This document shows, piece after piece, positions 6,221 to 10,549 of a stretch of 10,549 nucleotides of DNA; position 1 is the first letter of the stretch, and each line of letters begins with the position of its first letter. This DNA is from an uncultured bacterium (GTDB lineage Bacteria > Patescibacteriota > Patescibacteriia > Patescibacteriales > Patescibacteriaceae): NCBI GenBank assembly GCA_937868555.1, contig CALMNI010000163.1, positions 1 through 10,549 on the forward strand, given 5' to 3'. A program made the translations under genes and the position numbers. The notes under the pieces were generated by a model, which saw nothing but the letters and a program-made list of their open reading frames with translations, was not told the origin of the DNA and did no database searches.

Positions 6221-6248
6221 ATCCTAGCACATTATAGAGAAATGTCAA
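6221..6248 (-). promoter_or_regulatory. nrdR promoter
   Basis: On the minus strand there is a perfect -35 TTGACA (6243-6248), a 16-base spacer and -10 TAGGAT (6221-6226), preceded by TGC as an extended -10. The start site is expected near 6214, leaving a leader of about 100 nt. A TATAAT at 6229-6234 lies too close to the -35 to be its partner. Confidence 0.7.
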
Positions 6249-6283
6249 GAAAAAATATGTTCTATAGTACTCGCAGGGGGCTC

Positions 6284-6294
6284 TATGATATACT
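6284..6294 (+). promoter_or_regulatory. possible -10 region of the plus-strand gene, leaderless start
   Basis: TATGAT (6284-6289) and the overlapping TATACT (6289-6294) precede ATG 6301. No good -35 hexamer is visible at the right distance. From TATACT, transcription would begin at or next to the ATG, and no Shine-Dalgarno exists, so a leaderless mRNA is likely. It lies back to back with the nrdR promoter. Confidence 0.4.
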
Positions 6295-6300
6295 TGAGCT

Positions 6301-7098
6301 ATGATTGGCCATCTTATCTATAACCACGAGCATATTCTTGACTGCCAAGTCCAGCAAGAACTATCTAAAAATCTCTATTCTAAAACACTAGGAGAAGTTT
6401 TTCTTGTGCATGCTTATAACGGAACAAAAAAATCCTATTGCCCCTATCTTGAAGACAAATGTATATTTCTTAAAAACCGCGGTCATTTTCAAGGCGCCGC
6501 TGATCTCATCAACGCCGGCCTTGAATATTTTACAGCGCACAAAATTCCGGGTCTCCGCTATGTCATCGTAACAGCGGCCGATACATGGCTTATTAAACCT
6601 GAGGTAATAAAGAAAATAATAACTCGCATGGCCAAAGAAAAACGAGTACTGGCAGCCAGCTCATGGGGGCGAGGCAAACCGAACGAACGACCCATAGGTT
6701 TTTCAACTGATTTTTTTATCATTGATATTGAGTGGAACCGCACGCACAAGCTCTTCCCTCTTAACTACGAATTATTTATTAAAAAAACAGAGGATCTTTT
6801 TGCTCTCTTATATGCCCTGCCTGGTCTTGAAATGGCCGTACAATTTAACTTTCAAAAAATATTCACTCGCCTTTATTCCGACAATGACACCTGGCGCCAG
6901 CGCAACCAAGCCTTACTGCGCCTAACTGAGCGCGAACCTGTCCATAATACCAAGGGATCGCGACGAGAGAATTGGCCCAGTCTTGGACTCTATACCACTC
7001 CCCTTTCCAAAGAAAAACGTATAGCCCTCAAAAAACTAAAAACAAGAATAGGCCATTACGCGGAGATATTTATTCAGAACAAAAAAACGACCCCCTGA
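6301..7098 (+). CDS. conserved-looking hypothetical protein, possibly a GT-A-like glycosyltransferase
   Basis: The only plus-strand gene: 265 residues, no signal peptide or membrane helix. The arrangement is suggestive of a nucleotide-diphospho-sugar (GT-A) fold: a beta-strand LGEVFLVHAYNG (30-41), then GHFQGAADLINAGLEYF (61-77), then YVIVTAADTWLIKP (87-100). The Asp-Thr-Trp around 94 follows a hydrophobic strand where a DxD-type motif would sit. Later come STDFFIID and REPVHN. The C-terminus is basic and may be a helix. I recall similar hypothetical proteins from CPR bacteria but cannot name a family, and the enzymatic role is inference only. Initiation is probably leaderless at ATG 6301. 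The TGA stop lies in the loop of the terminator hairpin. Confidence 0.7.
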   Translation: MIGHLIYNHEHILDCQVQQELSKNLYSKTLGEVFLVHAYNGTKKSYCPYLEDKCIFLKNRGHFQGAADLINAGLEYFTAHKIPGLRYVIVTAADTWLIKPEVIKKIITRMAKEKRVLAASSWGRGKPNERPIGFSTDFFIIDIEWNRTHKLFPLNYELFIKKTEDLFALLYALPGLEMAVQFNFQKIFTRLYSDNDTWRQRNQALLRLTEREPVHNTKGSRRENWPSLGLYTTPLSKEKRIALKKLKTRIGHYAEIFIQNKKTTP

Positions 7099-7117
7099 GG
7101 GGTCGCTTTATATTTAT
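7088..7117. terminator. bidirectional intrinsic terminator between the plus-strand gene and ftsZ
   Basis: CGACCCC (7088-7094) and GGGGTCG (7099-7105) form a 7-bp GC-rich stem with loop CTGA. For ftsZ (minus) the stem is followed by seven Ts (complement of 7081-7087), a textbook terminator. For the plus-strand gene it is followed by CTTTATATTTA. The TGA stop of the plus gene is inside the loop. Confidence 0.88.
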
Positions 7118-7142
7118 ACTTCCCTAGCCCTTAAGCGAAGGA

Positions 7143-8321
7143 TTACATCATTTTCTTGCGGATAAAGGTTGGGATGGAAAGCTCATCGTCTTCCTCTTCA
7201 TCAGCGCTTGGCTTTTTAGCTGCTGGTTCAGCTTGCGCCATCTTCAATGGCGAAGGCTTAGACTTAGAGGCTGCTAAATGCCGCTCTTGGTCATCTTCAA
7301 TATACGGAGTTGGACTATAGGTTCGTTCCGGCGTCGTTGAAATAGAAGGAGGAGTGCCTACCGGACGCTTGCCATTAAAGCCAGTGGCAACAACTGTAAT
7401 CTTAATATCGTCTTTATATTTAGGATCAATAACGGCTCCGAAAATAATCTTGGCGTCATCATCAGCCGAGGAAGTAATAATCTTTGCTGCTTCGTTAACT
7501 TCATGCATGCTGAGGCTAGCACCGCCGACAATCGTAAAGAGAATACCCCGGGCGCCTTCAATGGACATTTCAAGCAAGGGGGAATTAATGGCCATTTTAG
7601 CGGCCTCAATCGCCTTATTATCACCCGAGGCCTGCCCAATACCCATTAAGGCGGAACCGGCACCCGACATAACTGCTTTGACATCGTTAAAGTCGACGTT
7701 GATTAAACCTGGAATAGTAATCAATTCAGAAATGCCTTGGACACCTTGGCGCAATACTTCATCCACCACCATAAAGGCATCGAGGATAGAAGTCTTTTTT
7801 TCAATAACCTGTAAAATCTTGTCATTAGGAATCGTAATAATCGTATCAACCTTATCAGTCAATTCAGAAAGCCCTCGTTCAGAAATTTGCTTGCGCTGGG
7901 CGCCTTCAAATGAAAACGGTTTTGTAACAACTGCAACTGTCAAGGCGCCAATGTCGCGGGCTAATTCTGCGACAACGGGACCAGCGCCGGTTCCAGTTCC
8001 GCCGCCTAAGCCGCACGTAACAAAGACCATATTGGCATCTTTGAGCGCATCGCGAATTTCGTTCTGCGCTTCTTCGGCCGCCTGCCGTCCTAAATCAGGA
8101 TTCATACCGGCTCCTAATCCGCGGGTAATGTTTTTACCGATGTGAATTTTCTTTGTAGCCTTATTATAATGAAGCGCTTGGACATCGGTATTAACAGCGA
8201 CAAATTCGACGCCTTTAATACCGGAATCTATCATGCGGTTAAGCGCGCTTCCGCCGGAACCGCCAACGCCAACGACCTTAATCTTGGCGAAACTTTCAAT
8301 CATGGGTTTGACTTCTGCCAT
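7143..8321 (-). CDS. ftsZ: cell division protein FtsZ
   Basis: The tubulin-like GTPase that forms the cytokinetic Z ring. From ATG 8321 it has 392 residues. The GTP-binding part contains KVVGVGGSGGSALNRM (15-30), NTDVQAL, and the tubulin signature GGGTGTG (106-112). The T7 synergy loop NVDFNDVKAVM with its catalytic Asp is present. The C-terminal domain is followed by a Pro/Ser/Glu-rich linker of about 55 residues. The extreme C-terminus ELSIPTFIRKKMM is the conserved peptide that binds FtsA. The open frame extends to 8399, but the added residues are unlike any FtsZ N-terminus and cross the promoter, so 8321 was chosen. The gene is 96 bases after ftsA, has its own promoter, and ends before the strong terminator. 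Confidence 0.98.
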   Translation of the reverse strand: MAEVKPMIESFAKIKVVGVGGSGGSALNRMIDSGIKGVEFVAVNTDVQALHYNKATKKIHIGKNITRGLGAGMNPDLGRQAAEEAQNEIRDALKDANMVFVTCGLGGGTGTGAGPVVAELARDIGALTVAVVTKPFSFEGAQRKQISERGLSELTDKVDTIITIPNDKILQVIEKKTSILDAFMVVDEVLRQGVQGISELITIPGLINVDFNDVKAVMSGAGSALMGIGQASGDNKAIEAAKMAINSPLLEMSIEGARGILFTIVGGASLSMHEVNEAAKIITSSADDDAKIIFGAVIDPKYKDDIKITVVATGFNGKRPVGTPPSISTTPERTYSPTPYIEDDQERHLAASKSKPSPLKMAQAEPAAKKPSADEEEDDELSIPTFIRKKMM

Positions 8322-8350
8322 ATATGTATTAGATATAAAAAAATCCGTCT

Positions 8351-8386
8351 GTTCTAAATTATAGAACGCACGGCCAGAAATAGCAA
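8351..8386 (-). promoter_or_regulatory. ftsZ promoter with the -10 box in a palindrome
   Basis: TTGCTA (8381-8386), a 17-base spacer and TATAAT (8358-8363) on the minus strand. The -10 box is embedded in the perfect inverted repeat GTTCTA-AATTA-TAGAAC (8351-8367). Transcription would start near 8351, within the last arm, giving a leader of about 30 nt. A regulator binding the palindrome would block RNA polymerase directly. Confidence 0.65.
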
Positions 8387-8392
8387 GCAAAG

Positions 8393-8411
8393 TGAACACT
8401 TTTTGTGTTCA
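8393..8411 (-). repeat. stem-loop between ftsA and ftsZ
   Basis: TGAACAC (8393-8399) and GTGTTCA (8405-8411) form a perfect 7-bp stem around a T5 loop, 6 bases after the ftsA stop. On the minus strand it is followed by CTTTGCTTGC, not by a real T-tract. A partial terminator or a transcript-stability element is possible. Confidence 0.5.
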
Positions 8412-8417
8412 GATGCA

Positions 8418-9677
8418 TTATGGCTTTAAAGCAGAGAAAATACTGCGCACTTTATCAAATACTTTGCGCAAAGGCAATCCGCTCATCCCGCCGCGGGGCG
8501 CCTGGCCTTTGCTTAATTGTTCGCCCCATGAAGCAAGGCCTAGGGCAGTTAAGTATTCAAGATCATTTACCTTATCCACCACAGTTGCAACTGTGCGATT
8601 AGCTCCTAAAGAAGCAGGCAAACGGAGTTTCTTTTTTGCCACATCAACAATATCAGCTAAGCGGGATCCCCCGCCAAGCAGGCACACGCCCGCCGGCAGC
8701 ATTCCCGAGCGATCAATTTTTTTCAGCTCAGAATCTATTTTTTCAAAAATTTCTTCAACACGTGCTTCAATTATTTCAGCTACATATCGTTGTGAAATCA
8801 CCGTAATTTCATCGGTAAGATTTTCTTCCTGCACAAGGTCGCTAATATCAATTTCATCCTTCTTGTTGAACTGCTCGGCTTTTGCGCTGCCATAACGAAT
8901 CTTAATCTTCTCAGCCAGGTTAATAGGACAGCGTAAGCCGATAGCAATATCAGAAGTTATATGAGAAGAGCCGATGGGCAAAACTGCAGCATGCAGCAAT
9001 TCACCCTCTTCAAAGACGGCCAAACTTGTAGTCGCTGCGCCAATATTTACAACGGCTGTCCCGATTTCTTTTTGCTTCGCTGAAACAACGACAGAAGCCG
9101 CGGCCAAAGGCGAAAAAACAAGATCATCAATATTAAGGCCGGTATGATAAATAGCCTTGGTAAGATTCTTTATCTGGCTCGTTAAATTTTGGATAATAAG
9201 AGTTACTACTTCCAAGCGAATGCCGGTCATCCCCACGGGATTTTTTATATCCTCTTGGCTGTCGACAATAAATTTAGATGGAATGACGTGCAAAATTTCA
9301 TAGTTCGGCGGAACAGCAAGAGCCTGCGCTGCTTCAATAACGCGATTAACGTCTTCAGTGTTGATTTCACTATCCGAACGGCTAACAGCAACCACTCCGC
9401 GGCTTGACTGGCATTTTAAGTTAGGTCCGTTAATACCCACCCAGGCAGAAATAATAGGCGTACCCAAAAGACGCTCAGCTTTCTCAAGGACAGCAGAAAT
9501 AGAGGCGGTAGTATCTTCAATGCTATTGATAATCCCCTTGTTAACTCCTTCAGAAGGGACTGAGACAGCACCAATGATTTGCAGTTTGCCGCCGTTTTCC
9601 GTTTCAACTCGCTGTCCAATAACTAAGCGAGTTTCAAAGGATCCGATATCAAGTCCGGCAATAATATTTTCTTTCAT
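8418..9677 (-). CDS. ftsA: cell division protein FtsA
   Basis: The actin-like ATPase that tethers FtsZ to the membrane and recruits later divisome proteins. It has 419 residues, the usual length. It shows the phosphate-1 motif AGLDIGSFETRLVIG (8-22), domain 1C (about 82-170), and the phosphate-2 region VVNIGAATTSLAVFEEGEL with SSHITSDIA. The adenosine motif CLLGGGSRL is also present. The C-terminal LPLRKVFDKVRSIFSALKP looks like the amphipathic membrane-targeting helix. The ATG at 9677 gives the standard N-terminus; no Shine-Dalgarno precedes it. The ftsA-ftsZ pair here matches the classical order, with a separate promoter for each. Confidence 0.97.
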   Translation of the reverse strand: MKENIIAGLDIGSFETRLVIGQRVETENGGKLQIIGAVSVPSEGVNKGIINSIEDTTASISAVLEKAERLLGTPIISAWVGINGPNLKCQSSRGVVAVSRSDSEINTEDVNRVIEAAQALAVPPNYEILHVIPSKFIVDSQEDIKNPVGMTGIRLEVVTLIIQNLTSQIKNLTKAIYHTGLNIDDLVFSPLAAASVVVSAKQKEIGTAVVNIGAATTSLAVFEEGELLHAAVLPIGSSHITSDIAIGLRCPINLAEKIKIRYGSAKAEQFNKKDEIDISDLVQEENLTDEITVISQRYVAEIIEARVEEIFEKIDSELKKIDRSGMLPAGVCLLGGGSRLADIVDVAKKKLRLPASLGANRTVATVVDKVNDLEYLTALGLASWGEQLSKGQAPRGGMSGLPLRKVFDKVRSIFSALKP

Positions 9678-9706
9678 AGGTAAACAAAATGTGGTGGAAT
9701 GGATTA

Positions 9707-9736
9707 ATTATATCAGACTTAGCCTATGCTTGCCAA
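9707..9736 (-). promoter_or_regulatory. ftsA promoter within the 3' end of dgkA
   Basis: On the minus strand TTGGCA (9731-9736), an 18-base spacer and TATAAT (9707-9712), with TGA directly before the -10 giving an extended -10. The -35 overlaps the last codons of the kinase gene. The leader before ATG 9677 would be about 25 nt. Confidence 0.65.
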
Positions 9737-10098
9737 CTAATAAGTTGCCACAACGGGGGCAAAAGAAGGCAACAAGCAACAACGAGCGAGCTCAAAGCAG
9801 CCACTAACACTGCCGCCGAGCTTATATCCTTGACTTCCTTTACGTATTGGTCGAGCCGAGGCTTCAATAAATCGCTAATATTCTCAATCATCGTATTGAT
9901 AAGCTCTAGAGTAAGAACAAACCCGCATGTCAGTCCAAGAATAGCAAAACGCAAGCTGCCTAGACGCAACACAAGGGCCAATACTAATACAAGAACTGTT
10001 GCCAAAACCTCTATACGAAAGTTTGTCTCTTCGCGCCAGGCCTTTAAAAGCCCGCGTCCAGCATATCTAAAGCTTTTTCCTAGTCTAGAAATTATCAT
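9724..10098 (-). CDS. dgkA: undecaprenol / diacylglycerol kinase (DgkA family)
   Basis: An integral membrane kinase that phosphorylates undecaprenol (Gram-positive-type members) or diacylglycerol, recycling the lipid carrier for cell-wall synthesis. The 124 residues have the family order: an amphipathic N-terminus with GLLKAWREETNFRIE (Glu30), TM1 (about 31-46), TM2 (about 51-66) ending in ELINTMIENISDLL (Glu65, Asn68, Glu72; the active-site signature), then VKEVKDISSAAVLVA (Asp91) leading into TM3 (to about 117). All key residues appear present. Its ATG overlaps the ybeY stop codon (ATGA, 10095-10098), so translation is probably coupled. Undecaprenol is the more likely substrate by similarity to short Gram-positive members, but this is inference. 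Confidence 0.93.
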   Translation of the reverse strand: MIISRLGKSFRYAGRGLLKAWREETNFRIEVLATVLVLVLALVLRLGSLRFAILGLTCGFVLTLELINTMIENISDLLKPRLDQYVKEVKDISSAAVLVAALSSLVVACCLLLPPLWQLISWQA

Positions 10099-10502
10099 AA
10101 TCTGACTGTTTTAATTATAGCCATCCCAAGACGCTCCATTAGAACCCTGCCCTCTTCGCTTTCATCCTCATACCCCAACAAATGCAAAGTGCCATGTATG
10201 GTGATAAAAGCTAATTCATACCGATACGAAGGGGCAAAAAGCTTAGCTTGCTTCCTAATGGTGTTGCAATTAATAAACAACTCTCCTAAAAACCCGGTTT
10301 CTGGGATTTCGGACTCAGCCTCGCAAAAAGATAGAACATCTGTTACGCGATCCTTGCCTCTATAATTCCGATTCAAAGTTCTCATACGCTGATCCCCAAT
10401 AGCAACCACTGAAATATCTCCCCTTTTTTTCATTTTTTTTAGAAATAATATCAATTTCGCAATACTTTGTTTTCCAATTGCGATCAAGTATTTCGTGTCC
10501 AC
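10095..10502 (-). CDS. ybeY: endoribonuclease YbeY, N-terminally altered
   Basis: YbeY is a metal-dependent RNase acting in 16S rRNA maturation and ribosome quality control. Recognised by GDISVVAIGDQRMRTLNRNYRGKDRVTDVLSF (from residue 28), LGELFIN, and HGTLHLLGYEDESEEG. Normal members have H-x3-H-x5-H; here His103 and His107 are present, but the third ligand position is Asp113 (codons GAG GAT where other YbeY have D-H). The first in-frame start is GTG 10502, but residues 1-23 are out-of-frame translation of a yraN remnant. Starting at ATG 10433 leaves only about 112 residues, against roughly 150 in the family, so the native N-terminal part seems lost. The core is still open and coupled to dgkA. 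It may be a weakly functional or decaying YbeY. Confidence 0.85.
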   Translation of the reverse strand: MDTKYLIAIGKQSIAKLILFLKKMKKRGDISVVAIGDQRMRTLNRNYRGKDRVTDVLSFCEAESEIPETGFLGELFINCNTIRKQAKLFAPSYRYELAFITIHGTLHLLGYEDESEEGRVLMERLGMAIIKTVRL

Positions 10503-10549
10503 GGCGTGCTAGTTCTTGGGCGGCAACTTCTTAACTTGCGTGACCAATT
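10432..10549 (-). pseudogene. yraN: yraN (UPF0102 endonuclease-like) remnant with nonsense codon, truncated
   Basis: In the frame ending near 10432 the minus strand reads IGHAS, TAA, then EVAAQELARRGHEILDRN and WKTKYCEIDIISKK. This matches the YraN/UPF0102 N-terminal block G-x-x-G-E-x-x-A-A-x-x-L-x-x-x-G-x-x-I-L-x-R-N-W with the catalytic-core EID. The TAA (10531-10533) falls where the conserved Glu (GAA) belongs, so a single G-to-T change explains it. After CEIDIISKK the expected VFVEVKYR-type half is missing: homology stops at an A8TGA7 tract and the sequence becomes YbeY in another frame. The 5' end lies beyond the window. The visible motif match is strong; real deletion versus assembly join cannot be decided here. 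Confidence 0.75.

Noticed and set aside
6229..6248. TATAAT only 8 bases after TTGACA in the nrdR promoter
   Set aside because: The spacing (well under 15 bases) cannot serve sigma70; the TAGGAT 16 bases away is the better -10.
7096..7098. Possible recoding of TGA to Gly (genetic code 25)
   Set aside because: Genes end normally at TGA here (plus-strand gene, ybeY), and no conserved protein contains in-frame TGA.
7354..8145. Plus-strand open frame of 263 codons
   Set aside because: It is antisense to the most conserved part of ftsZ, and its translation has no recognisable domain; it is an artefact of the FtsZ codon pattern.
8392..8895. Plus-strand open frame of 167 codons
   Set aside because: It is antisense to ftsA, with low-complexity Ser/Arg/Thr-rich translation and no plausible start region.

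Overview
The window looks like a chromosomal segment of an uncultivated bacterium of the Candidate Phyla Radiation (Patescibacteria), most likely Parcubacteria-like. This is inferred from compact, mostly co-oriented genes, start codons almost without Shine-Dalgarno sequences, a tRNA without encoded CCA, the gene order ybeY-dgkA-ftsA-ftsZ, and several CPR-style conserved hypotheticals. TGA is used as a normal stop (at 7096-7098, and in the ybeY/dgkA ATGA overlap), so the recoded Gracilibacteria/Absconditabacteria type is excluded. All genes but one are on the minus strand.

Layout from right to left, in the direction of transcription. At 10432-10549 lies a decayed yraN remnant: a nonsense codon replaces a conserved Glu, and the gene breaks off after about 40 codons, running straight into ybeY. 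ybeY (10095-10502) has lost its normal N-terminus and its third zinc ligand. It overlaps dgkA (undecaprenol/diacylglycerol kinase) by ATGA. ftsA and ftsZ follow, each with its own good sigma70-type promoter. ftsZ ends at a strong bidirectional terminator (7088-7105), shared with the only plus-strand gene (6301-7098), a conserved hypothetical with a GT-A-like look. A divergent promoter region (6118-6300) then drives nrdR leftward, and nrdR ends at a hairpin terminator (5527-5545).

The next unit starts from a promoter at 5464-5491 whose spacer is completely filled by a perfect 15-bp palindrome. It reads: small one-pass membrane protein, single-domain O6-alkylguanine alkyltransferase, CCA-adding enzyme, cyclophilin lipoprotein, a 72-bp REP-like palindrome, tRNA-Ala(CGC), a double PGDYG-like protein, and a PEP-utilizer mobile-domain protein. 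Some junctions overlap or are a few bases apart, so most of this is probably one transcript. The CCA enzyme is needed to mature the tRNA made by the same unit.

The left end (1-736) is an aldose 1-epimerase/hexose mutarotase gene with its own near-consensus promoter. It is broken by two +1 frameshifts, the clearest at a G6/A7 tract, and runs off the window edge. Read naively it appears as two unrelated small hypothetical proteins.

No mobile element, phage gene, CRISPR array or defence system is visible. The most interesting signals are gene decay at both ends (mutarotase; yraN/ybeY), the palindromic operator candidate, the tRNA placed 3 nt before a start codon, and the structured leaders of nrdR and of the mutarotase gene.
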